Assembly (NCBI GenBank): GCA_000181795.3
Contig: CM012954.1
Location: 13,902,590-13,966,589, forward strand
Direction: 5' to 3'
Origin: Trichinella spiralis
Taxonomy: Eukaryota > Nematoda > Enoplea > Trichinellida > Trichinellidae
Length of the DNA stretch: 64,000 bases
The position numbers were made by a program, and so were the translations under genes. The notes beneath the pieces were generated by a model. That model ran no database searches, was not told where the DNA came from, and saw nothing but the letters and a program-made list of their open reading frames with translations. Every line of letters starts with the position of its first letter. The first letter of the stretch is position 1. Positions 19,944 through 32,040 of this stretch are shown here, in pieces.

Positions 19944-21410
19944 TCACTTCCAAAGTGGTGATTTGGCTACAATTTGCTGGAAAGGATTTCTTGGTGGTAA
20001 CTTCGCCGTTCTCGTAGTGGCTTCGCTTTGAAATCCTGTTGGAGGTGGAGTCGGAAAAAGTGATGGATCACCGTCCAGTTGAAATGGCAATGGCGGTGGC
20101 GTGGGCAAATCCGATGCGGACATCAGTCCGGATAATATGCGAGAGTTTTCACTTACCTGACCACGCTGCTGTCGATAGGATGGCAACGATGGAGGTGCTG
20201 GGATGTTCACAAAATTCGACATCGGTCTGACTTTTCGAAATTGGACCTGTTGTACTATTCTTGGATTCCATGTTGCAGATGAAACTGGCTGCACATTCCG
20301 TGAATACACTGGATAAAACATGGTCGAAACTGAGCTACCAGCTTGTTGTATCGCCGAATGAGGTATACCTGGAGTTTTTTCTATGTAAGTTACACGCCTC
20401 GTTGTAGCAGGAGCCGGAGTATATATTCTTCGAATCGTAGTTGTCGGCGATGGCTTCGATTTGGAAATTCCAATTCGTGACGTCTGAAAACTTTGAACTG
20501 AAACACGATTTGAATTTTGATTAAGTTTGCTTGAAGTTAACGACTGTACAGCTGATGTTGCTTGCGCTTGTTGCGTCATTCTTCCCGCAGTTGCCACCAC
20601 CGGAGGCGCAATTAATGAAGGTTTTAATTGTTTTGCAAGCCCGTCTGCAGTTGAAGTCTGTACAACTGATGAAGATTGCACTGGCTGCGTAAGTCTTCCT
20701 GTAGTTGACGGAGGTACAGCAGATAAAGGTTGCCCTTGTTGTGTAAGTCTTCCTGTAGTTGACGGAGGTACAGCAGACAAAGGTTGCCCTTGTTGTGTAA
20801 GTCTTCCTGTAGTTAACGAAGGTACAGCAGATAAAGGCTGCCCTTGTTGTGTAAGTCTTCCTGTAGTAAAAGGAGGTGCAGCAGATAAAAGTTGCCTTTG
20901 TTGTGTTAGTTCACCTGTAGACAACGGAGGAACAAGTAATGAAGGCTGTACTTGGTGTGCAAATGTTCCTGTGGTTAAAGGAGGTGCAGCAGATAAAGGT
21001 TGCCCTTGGTGTGCAAGTCTTCCTGTAGTTGACGGAGGTACAGCAGATAAAGGTTGCCCTTGTTGTGTAAGTTCACCTGTAGACAACGGAGGAACAAGTA
21101 ATGAAGACTGTACTTGGTGTGGAAGACTTCCTACACTCAATGGAGGTACAACTAATGAGGGATGCACTAATGGCTGCGTGACTTTCGTAGCAGTATGCTG
21201 AGTCATGTCAAAATTGGATGACGGCATCTGCATTGGTGATGAAGATTTTGCTTGATTCGCTTCAACAGCAGCTGCATAAAGAAGATTAACCATCATAGCA
21301 TCTCGATCATTTAAGCCTGATACATCAGGACCCATTGCCTGACCCAGAACTAATATATCAACACTTATCAACTGTTTACATGCAAAAATCAGAATGGTTA
21401 ACAACAGCAT
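19944..21410 (-). CDS. Secreted Pro/Thr/Ser/Gln-rich tandem-repeat protein
   Basis: A single 488-codon minus-strand frame. It starts with a hydrophobic signal-like segment (MLLLTILIFACKQLISVDIL) and then has about eleven tandem 18-residue units with consensus GRLTQQGQPLSAVPPSTT, three of them nearly identical, followed by a Pro-rich C-terminus (LPTPPPLPFQ, FPTPPPTGFQ). No known domain. Composition suggests an extracellular, probably O-glycosylated mucin-like or cuticle/eggshell-type protein; this is inference. An acceptor-like ttccag lies about 25 nt upstream of the ATG, so a 5' leader exon is possible. The repeats are also open on the opposite strand. It ends tail-to-tail with the FReD gene, 160 bp apart. 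Confidence 0.7.
   Translation of the reverse strand: MLLLTILIFACKQLISVDILVLGQAMGPDVSGLNDRDAMMVNLLYAAAVEANQAKSSSPMQMPSSNFDMTQHTATKVTQPLVHPSLVVPPLSVGSLPHQVQSSLLVPPLSTGELTQQGQPLSAVPPSTTGRLAHQGQPLSAAPPLTTGTFAHQVQPSLLVPPLSTGELTQQRQLLSAAPPFTTGRLTQQGQPLSAVPSLTTGRLTQQGQPLSAVPPSTTGRLTQQGQPLSAVPPSTTGRLTQPVQSSSVVQTSTADGLAKQLKPSLIAPPVVATAGRMTQQAQATSAVQSLTSSKLNQNSNRVSVQSFQTSRIGISKSKPSPTTTIRRIYTPAPATTRRVTYIEKTPGIPHSAIQQAGSSVSTMFYPVYSRNVQPVSSATWNPRIVQQVQFRKVRPMSNFVNIPAPPSLPSYRQQRGQVSENSRILSGLMSASDLPTPPPLPFQLDGDPSLFPTPPPTGFQSEATTRTAKLPPRNPFQQIVAKSPLWK
20698..21180 (-). repeat. 54-bp tandem repeat array in coding sequence
   Basis: Coding minisatellite encoding the 18-residue units of the Pro/Thr-rich protein. 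Central units are nearly identical in DNA and outer units have diverged, the usual pattern for unequal exchange. Copy number in this assembly may be unreliable. Confidence 0.85.
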
Positions 21411-22475
21411 GCTGACAAATGGAAAATTTTTTCTACTGGAAATGAAACCGAATGCAAGATGCTGTGCTCAGAAAGTAAATACAGCAAGTAAAATCACCAG
21501 ATACAATGCTGCCAAATAATACTTCTACTGACCTGATTTATTGTAAAGCCGATGAATATGACCGACGTTCTTATTAAACTTGTGAAGGGAAAAGTGGGAC
21601 GTAAGCGTCGAAGCGTTGGAAGGAAAACTGGCATTCATAAAAATAAATTCAAAATTGCATATAGCTCAAGCAATAACAATGGTTGCTTTTATGTCTTAAC
21701 AGCAAAAGGAGTAACAAGAGAATTTTTAAACATTTTCCTGCATAAGAAAGCAAATGAAGAAACATATCGTTTATCGATGACAATGTTTAATCAATTTTCA
21801 TATTTATAAAATTTGAAAGCTTGAAAATACTTCCGCTTGATAATGATTACAAATGAAATATAATAAAAACTGGATTTCGATATTCAATCAAAATGATCTG
21901 TTTATTTGTCAAGAAATTCTGACATTGAACAAGATTCACCGTTGTGACTCGTTTTGTTGGCATAAATTACTTTATGAATAATCATAAATATAAATATTTC
22001 TTTTCACAGAACTAAAAATTCTACCATAAAATTGCAAAGTAATTTGACGAAAAAATATAAATGAAACGAAATAATAAGATATATTTATTCAATGATAAGA
22101 GAGGTGAAATGCAAATAGAAATATGACATAGAACATTCAATATTTGATAGACCGACCTCCTGTTTTGAAATTCTTTTAAAAATCCATTCAAATTATTAAA
22201 AAAAATAAATACTGTCAAATACAATAAAAATCATATCTACGGCTGAATCTAAAAATCATATCATATTTAGCAGCTACGGTGCAATATAGCTAGCTAACAC
22301 ATCTAACATCCGCATCTCAATTATTATGATAAATATAACTTCTAATTTCAATTTAATTTAAAAAAATTACATTAAAAAGTGTTATTCAAATTCAAATTAA
22401 AAGTTATTCAAATATTATAATAATATAAAAACAGATAGTATTGTGAATTAAAGCTCACTGAGTCTTCATGCACCA
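21411..22475. other. Intergenic; no gene seen
   Basis: AT-rich. From about 22143 the sequence is repeated after the N gap. The 85-codon plus-strand frame near 21552 lies next to the repeat gene's promoter side, has no family match and is not called. Confidence 0.5.
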
Positions 22476-23032
22476 TCAGTATTTTCCTTCTCTTTCTTTA
22501 GTCACAACAAAAGAAGAATTTTCACTTTTGGTCATTTCACCTTTACCTGCAGGGTATTCAATCACAGTCTTCGAACATTTGCTGAACACCGTATCACATG
22601 CAAAACAGTTCCTGTGTTCACAAATACAATGTTCGTCGTCAATTTTGTACGTTCGTTCATCAATTCCAGGATCTTCCAAATTTTCCATCTGCTCAACTGC
22701 ATATTCTTCAGTAGCTGAGAACGCTTCATTACTTGCACTGTATTCCATTAATTCCATTATTTCTCGAGTATTTAAACATTGCTTGAACATCGTATCGCAT
22801 GTACAAGAGTTTTCCCGTTCAAAAATAAAATCATCATCGTTAATTGCGCACGTTCGTTCATCTATTTCAGTGTCTTCCAAACTTTCCAGCATTGCAAGTG
22901 CGCCATTTTCAGTAACTGAGAATGCTTCATCATTTGCATCGGATTTCATCATTTTTCGAGCCTTTAACCATTGCTTGAATGTTGCTTCGCATGGACAAGA
23001 ATTTTTTCCGTTCAAAATAAAATCATCATCGC
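22143..23032. repeat. Left copy of duplicated segment flanking the N gap
   Basis: This stretch matches 23043 to about 23738. Its end (aaaataaaatcatcatcgc just before the Ns) corresponds to about 23737 in the other copy. It keeps longer homopolymers and carries one additional ~192-bp repeat unit. It contains the intact 3' end of the BAR-like repeat gene. Confidence 0.85.
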
Positions 23033-24795
23033 NNNNNNNNNNATTGATAGACGACTCCTGTTTGAAATCTTTTAAAATCATCAAATATTAAAAAAATAAA
23101 TACTGTCAAATACAATAAAATCATATCTACGGCTGAATCTAAAATCATATCATATTTAGCAGCTACGGTGCAATATAGCTAGCTAACACATCTAACATCC
23201 GCATCTCAATTATTATGATAAATATAACTTCTAATTTCAATTTAATTTAAAAAAATTACATTAAAAAGTGTTATTCAAATTCAAATTAAAAGTTATTCAA
23301 ATATTATAATAATATAAAAACAGATAGTATTGTGAATTAAAGCTCACTGAGTCTTCATGCACCATCAGTATTTTCCTTCTCTTTCTTTAGTCACACCAAA
23401 AGAAGAATTTTCACTTTTGGTCATTTCACCTTTCCCTGCAGGGTATTCATTCCCTGTTTTTGAACATTTTTGGACCTCGGTAGAACATGCAAACCAGTGC
23501 CCGGGTTCACAAATCCAAAGTAAGTCGTCATTTTGTACGTTGGTGCACCAATCCCAGTATTTTCAAATTTTTCCATAAGTTCCAGCCATTCCAATTCAGC
23601 AGTTGCCAAAACTGAAAAGGCTCCATCATTTGCATCGGATTTCATCATTTTTCGAGCCTTTAACCATTGCTTGAATGTTGCTTCGCATGGACAAGAGTTT
23701 TTCTGTTCAAAAATAAAATCATCATCGTTAATTGTGGATGTTCGTTCATCAATTTTAGTGTCTTCCAAAGTTTCCAGCATTGCAAGTGCGCCATTTTCAG
23801 TAACTGAGAATGCTTCATCATTTGCATCGGATTTCATCATTTCTCGAGTATTTAAACATTCCTTCAACACTGCGTCGTCTGTACGAAGGTCTTTCCGTAC
23901 AACAATAAAATCATTATCCTTAATTGTGCAAGTTCGTTCATCAATTTTAGTGTTTTCCAAATTTTCCACATCGCCAACTACGTTACTTTTTTCTACAACT
24001 GAGAATGCTTCACCATTTGCATTGGAATCCATTAGTTCTGGAATGTTAGAACTTTTCCTGTATCCTTTTTCCAAACCTTCAAGCGCAACATTGCACAATG
24101 ATAACTGTTCCTAAATTCAATGAAAATTAACATCAGTGAATAAAGAATAAATGTTATATATACTGATAAGTACTTACAAAAATGCGATAAACACCATCTT
24201 TTAGAGAATTATAACTATCCCGCCGCACTTTGTTTTTACGATCTAACAAATCAGTCAAATATTCTTTGAAAGTCACAAACTGATGGTTCAGCGAAATTTC
24301 CACATTTTCGTTAAAACAAGCAACACCGCTGTTGCTTTTCTTTGCTTTTTTCTTTTTCAGCTTCCTCGCATAGTTTTCATTTTTTCGAATTCTCTTATTG
24401 CATACATCGATAAATTTCTTGTCCATTTTTTGCTGTTGCATAGTCAAATTCAATTTTTCCAATACAGTAGTGAATTTCGTGTCAACAACGTCGACCAGCG
24501 TTTCACTGACATTATTCATCGTCGAACCCAACGATCGTCCCCAATGAAAAATCCCTTCAAACGACTGGTCAGAAGAAGCGCCAATTTCCACATGCTTCAT
24601 GACGTCTTCCAAACTTCTGAAAAATTCGCTCGACAACTTTTTCGTTTCAATAATTTTGCGACTCAAATGCTTCGATTTCGTAACCAAATCCTGAACCATC
24701 GGGATAGCTTCCTTCAAACATCTGCACAGCTCATCGTGCAAACAAACCTTCTCGTTGATCACGTCCATTTTGATTGCGTACTTCAAACAATGCAT
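22476..24795 (-). CDS. BAR-superfamily-like coiled-coil protein with Cys-containing repeat tail (interrupted by gap)
   Basis: Exon 1 (24178-24795, ATG at 24795, 206 codons) is a long helical, Lys-rich segment whose pattern resembles I-BAR/IMD domains of the MTSS1/IRSp53 group (membrane-curving actin regulators); the match is by eye and weak. It joins in phase 0 to an exon ending at 24110 that carries acidic ~64-residue repeats, each with a SDANDEAFSVTENG-like head, an ERTxxINDDDFIF middle and a CPCEATFKQWL-like Cys tail. The 10-N gap at 23033-23042 and the duplicate around it break the gene. The stop at 22476 (tail KSENSSFVVTKEREGKY) looks genuine; the right copy is truncated at 23421 by apparent sequence errors. 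No signal peptide. Repeat count is uncertain. Confidence 0.55.
23033..23042. other. Assembly gap (10 N)
   Basis: Ten consecutive N bases joining two contig ends that overlap in sequence (see the flanking repeat entries). Confidence 0.98.
23043..23740. repeat. Right copy of duplicated segment flanking the N gap
   Basis: Starts as a copy of 22143 onward, but nearly every homopolymer in its first ~110 bases is one base shorter (cc to c, tttt to ttt, aaaaa to aaaa), and 23400-23620 has many scattered substitutions. Between, it is essentially identical to the left copy. It includes a shortened, frameshifted copy of the repeat-gene 3' end. Confidence 0.85.
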
Positions 24796-26748
24796 CGTCC
24801 AAGCCGACACCGTTCAGCAGAAAAAATCTCGATCAAATGAAGTGAACTATCACTGCACATAGTTTAATTCTTTCCCAGTTTAAACAAAAACTCGAAACTA
24901 TCTGTATTTTAAAGTTCATTTAAGTTTAAAGTTTTCATTAAAATAAAACTCAGTCGTCAATTGAAATCACTTACTGTCTAATACTACATCATACAATTTC
25001 AAAACAATTTTATGAGAAAAACTGTTTACAGTAATCCAATAATCAATAGTTACTGTAAAATTTTCTCTAAGTTTCTCTATAAAATTTCAAAATAAAACTG
25101 AACTGAACGAAAATCACATTAAATGCAAAAGATTACAAATATTCTTCTAACTAGCACAATTACAGCATTATCACGAGTACTGAAAAAATAGAAACATAAA
25201 AATTAACAACTACCTAACCAAGTTGTAAAAAAATCTGTAAACTAAAAAGGCAAAAACCGTCTAAAAATGGACATAAGTTAATTGATGATATTTCAAATCG
25301 AGAGATCACAACCTAACACAGTGAACAGGAATTTAATTATTCGTATTAAACGTCCATTGAACAACTGCTATAGCTAGTACCACAGTACAGCAGCATGATG
25401 AAAAACCTTTCATTGATTGACGTTTGCATCAGCATGACAAATTCAGTTTCGTAAGATGCTAACTTTGAAAACGAACTGCATAACATCTTGTGCCACCAGA
25501 TGCAATAGAATAGAATCAAATTTGAATTTTTATTTCAAATTACACTACAATACTACGTTAATTTTTAATAATTGCTCAATTAAAATCACTTACAGTAGAC
25601 TCGATGAATTACAAAAGTCAAATAAAGGCCGAAAACAAACACACATTCATTAATTTACAAAATGGAACATAAACAGAATATTTTTCACAAGCTAGCTGTT
25701 ACCGAATACGCTGCGCTGCTCTCCAATCTGTGCAGTACGATACAACATACATAAATACATAAGCACACCAGTGTGATTTTCGAGACGAATTACGAAACCA
25801 TTCACAATCGTATACAGTAAAGAAATTCAGGATCAAATCAATCGTACTTCAAAGCCCTGGGGTTGTTGAAGCACGTTACGTTTTACTTTTTTTCAAAATA
25901 TGTTTTCTATTGATGAAATACGTTTCCATTACCATTTTGAAATATGAAAAAAAATTTTTTTAATCAAATACAGCTATAAGCTGTTCTCGTCAATGTTATG
26001 CACAGATCCAACATTGAAAGATGCTGTAGTATTCTAATTTGCAATACAACTAAGTATAGTTTACAGTAGACAATTTAATTGATTAAAAACAAATTATGTT
26101 TTTCTGCAAAGCACTGAACTGCCACTTCGTTTCTTGTAAATAATATGCGAGGAATGAATGTTAAATTTGATTGTACGCCTTCAGCTATTCTTACAAACTC
26201 CTACTATATTTTTTAAATATTTTTTGCTAACGTATGTTAAAAAATCGATCTGAAAAGATTCAGATATTATTTTGATTTTAAACAAAAAATGCTGGAAACT
26301 TTTCTAAAAGTCTCACCTTATATAGGTGGCATGCACGTCAAGCTAGCGTTCGAAGAGACAAATTTAAAACACAGGATCAAACTTCTTTCAATTTGGCAAT
26401 TTATCTATGAGAATTGACATACATTATATTAAAAGCAAACTAAAAAACATATACGAATAAGAATGATAATGTAATAATAAAAAAAGAATATGCTATAAAG
26501 CATATTGAAATAAAATTTAAAAGAAAAAACAACAAAGTTGAACCTGAATTCGAAAAAGAATAAAGTAGCAGAACATATAAGAAATGCGGAAAGAAGGCTT
26601 TGTTTTCAGCACCTTCACATACAAAAAGCATACTGACGACAAGTGCAAAAATAAACATTTGAAAATCGATGAATTAATTAATTAATTAATGCACACACAA
26701 AATATTTATAAATGTGCATAAAATGCGCCAGATTTTGAATCACTGATA
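24796..26748. other. Intergenic; no gene seen
   Basis: About 2 kb of AT-rich sequence between the BAR-like gene start and the LC3 gene end. No ORF with family resemblance on either strand. Confidence 0.5.
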
Positions 26749-28471
<1,723 letters not shown>

Positions 28472-29668
28472 TGTCAGATAAACTTGAGTACCAATGAAAA
28501 CCGCTATAAACGTTTCATTGAAAGGAATATTTAAAAAATGAGCTAAAACTTTGGGCAACTATCAACCGGAACGAACGACTGAATCTACGCTTTCACGCCT
28601 ATCAGCAGAACGACCAGCGCTCAGCTGATTTCAAGGCAAAAGAAACAGGCATTCATACTGTAAAACATAATTATTATTAAACACTTGATTTTCATATACA
28701 GTACATGGTAAACAATTTTATATATATCGTCTAAATTTCAATTAGTATCTAAAAAAAATTTCCTCATTGAATTCTATAATAAATTCTATTATTTATAAGA
28801 TTCATTAATTTCTTTTAAAAATTAGCTATCATTCTTGCGTTTATCGGTTACTGTATATTATTGTTATGACGTACAATGGCAATCACTCGGAAGCGAACGA
28901 GAAATTTGGAAAGTTTAAAAATCATTAACACTGATTAGATCAATTATTATTACTGTTTACTGTTTTTTTCCAATTTGTTTTTCTGCTTTTATTGCGTTTT
29001 CATGTGTTGCTAATTATCTCGCCTTTGAATGGAATCATCTGTAAATTAAATTAAAAGTAATGAAATTTTTAAAATAAAAATTTACTTTTTGGATCCGTTT
29101 CTACGTTAAATTATAATACTAAGCGACACTTCAGCTTACTAATCGCTTTTTAAGGATAATTTTCTAATAAACAGTAATCTAAATAAATAAGCACTAGTAG
29201 AATGAAGGAACCTGTGGGTAATGTAGTGTTCAACCTTTGAATTTACTACCGCATCGCATTGCACAACACACAATTCTGGTATCGGCGCTGTTTTTACGGC
29301 TTTATTCTTGTTTTTAATTTTTCCACACGAAACTTTCAGGCGGAACCGCTTTAGCAGTGCTTTTGCATTTTACTGATAAAGCTATGCTTACCAACATCAT
29401 AAAAATCCTCCGCATCGCTGAATATTCAGTGTACTCTAACTGTACTTCTAAATATGACTCTGCTGATCACAACTAACAACATTTTTTTCGCGAAATTTTA
29501 CTTCTGAAAAAAATTATTATTAAAATTAAACTCTTGAACAATATTCTTACTTTGAAATAACAAAAGAAGATAAATAACATTGATTCTTTTAAAGCATCGA
29601 ATTTGTAGTAATGTCGAATCTGTGAAATATCAGACAAAAATAGAAACAATAATAACAGACGTAAAACG
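28472..29668. other. Intergenic; LC3 promoter side and FICD 3' flank
   Basis: AT-rich spacer between two same-strand genes. No separate gene supported. Confidence 0.5.
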
Positions 29669-31253
29669 TCAACTGACGATAATTGTTCGTCCATTGTCTA
29701 CAATCGGTTCCAATGGATTCGAAGCTTCATCTACTGAACACATTGAATTTGCCAAATATTCGTCCAGAGTTCTACGAGTACATTCGGCAATGAAACGTAC
29801 GAACGGTCTCAAATCACCTTCATTAGCCAATTTCAAACTTTCGTAATACTGAAGCCTATCTTCAACGCGAATAATCACCGGCGGAAAGCCTGCTTGCATC
29901 AAAATCAAATTCATCAGCAGCCGACTGGTGCGTCCGTTGCCGTCAACAAATGGATGTATAACAACAAATTTATAATGAAGCAAAGCAGCTAATTCTACAG
30001 GATGAATACTCATAGCTGTATCAGAATTCAACCATTCAAGCAATTCGTCGACCTCTTTCTCAACTGAAATGCGACAACAGTATAAAAATGAACGTCTGCA
30101 AATTAAAATTTCAACGGCAAACGTACTGTTTTCAGGCAATGAAGGTTCAAAACTGCCAATATAAACTTGATGAGTTCGAAAACGTCCACTCTCGACTGGA
30201 TCGACGAAACCCAATACCCGTCTGTGAATATCCAAAATGTCTTCGACCGAGAGCGATCCAATTCGATGAATTAAACTCTGATTTACAAACCGAAGTGCTG
30301 CGTCCATGCCGAGAATTTCATTATGCTCCAAAATGCTTTTTCCACCGATAGCCATACGAGTTTCTAACAACGATTTCGTTTGGACAAAATTCATCGTATT
30401 CCCTTCCATGGCGACAGTATGATAAATGTGACTAAAGTATGCTTCTCTCATTGCACGACGAAGGCCACTACTTCCTCGTGGTATCCTCAAAAACTTGTTG
30501 CGCTTTTGATCTAAAATGCGCATCATTTCCGCGTCGATTTCTTGAACAATTGGCTGTGTTCGTCCTTTGTGCCTAGGAATGAAAATCATGCGACGCAGTC
30601 GTAGGCGAATTTGAAAACACAAATAAGCACACTCACCATTTCGCCAATGAATGATCAGGGGAATAGATCAAAGCACGGCTGAACATAAAATTCGCTTTAA
30701 CAACATCGCCACCAATTTTCTCCGTAAACAAGCCATAGCCAGTTAAAATGTCGGGATGTTGTGGCTGGAGAAAAACTGCATGTTCAAAAAGTTTACGAGC
30801 TTTATCCACTTTACCAGATTTCAAAAACAGCTCAGCTGCTTGTAGTACCGCCAACGCTTCTGATTCAGTGCCTGAAATGCCAACCTGCTCAGCATACTGG
30901 CAAAGTAAGAGAACGTGCAAAAGCAAAAACGTATACTTTTTACCTTTGGCAGGTACTAGACTGGACTGCAATACAGAAGTATCTTCCACCGGCGAAGGCA
31001 TGTCAAATGAAGAAAGATAAAAGGCTACTTCTCGAGACAAATATTTCGAAACATTTTTCTGATTACTTTTAAAGCAATGCAACAAATAATCGGATAACCA
31101 ACTGCGATTGTTGTTATTCAACAAGTGCAAAGTCTGATAAGCGATTACGGCTACGAGCAAAACTAATACAGCCAGCGTGTACCAGTTGTAGCTAAACATC
31201 GATTTGGGCATCGCAAATGATTTCAGTGACTTTTCCACGCAAACTTTTATCAT
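29669..31253 (-). CDS. FICD: FICD/FIC-1, Fic-domain protein AMPylase
   Basis: ER-membrane Fic enzyme that AMPylates and de-AMPylates the Hsp70 chaperone BiP. Exons (minus): 30637-31253, 30127-30572, 29669-30063; 485 residues (human 458). Seen: N-terminal signal anchor (WYTLAVLVLLVAVIAYQTL), TPR repeats at about 105-190, inhibitory helix motif TVAMEGN with Glu262, and the catalytic Fic loop HPFVDGNGRTSR starting at His391, followed by LLMNLILMQAGFPP. All catalytic residues and the autoinhibitory Glu are present, so it should be a regulated, bifunctional enzyme. The second intron (30064-30126) is 63 nt with no in-frame stop; retention would insert 21 residues between LPEN and EKEVDELLEW. Alignment to the family supports its removal. 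Confidence 0.95.
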
Positions 31254-32040
31254 CGTATATCGTCTATATCTCAGTTCACGTAAAAAACAACATGTTCAAT
31301 GAAAATCATGGTCTACTAACAACAACGTACAATATAAACGACACTCAAGTACAACCGGAATTTTCAGTTACAGTAACCACTGCCCTGTTTATTGAAATTT
31401 TGTTTACTTGAAGAAATTGAAATAAAATTTGTACCATTAATAAACTTATCAACGAATATTGACATATTTATTCATGTCCTAGACTAATTTATTCAAAGGT
31501 ATTCGTGTAAAATTTTGCTCATTAAATTTGATCGTTCACTGATCCATTTGAAAAACGACAAAACGTCACGTCTTTTCATCATTCGTCATCAAATTGAAAA
31601 CCACTCACACACCATTCACCATCGTACGAAATCACTGCATCAGCTTCTATTTTCATCAGTTTGCAAGTTTTATTTGGCACAAGTTGCATAACATGCACAA
31701 CATAAACTGCCAGCGATTAGATTGAAAAATAAATGCTCACAAATAATAGAAATGAAAGATGAACAAACAAAAACAGAATAAAAATGATCAAAACTGAAAA
31801 ACACAGTTTGATAAATTTACATGTTTCGCCCAATTGTGAAAAAGGAGTTCAAAAAAAATTGGCCGGCAAGGGAAAGAAGAATGCCCGTGACTAGGTTTGC
31901 TTGAATTATGAAAAAGAGAGAAAAATACAAAATATGCAAATGAATGGCCAATAACAAAAAAAATTAAATAAACTACGCCAAGACATGAATTGCAAAAAAA
32001 GTAGAAGAATATTTTTGTAGGGCGTATCAAGAAATTATAT
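31254..32040. other. Intergenic; FICD promoter side and EPS8 3' flank
   Basis: AT-rich. No gene supported; the ~100-codon open frame near 31788-32096 lies antisense-free but is low complexity and overlaps the EPS8 last exon in another frame. Confidence 0.45.

Noticed and set aside
21552-21809. 85-codon plus-strand ORF
   Set aside because: Basic, low-complexity, no splice or family evidence, and upstream of the minus repeat gene where its promoter should be.
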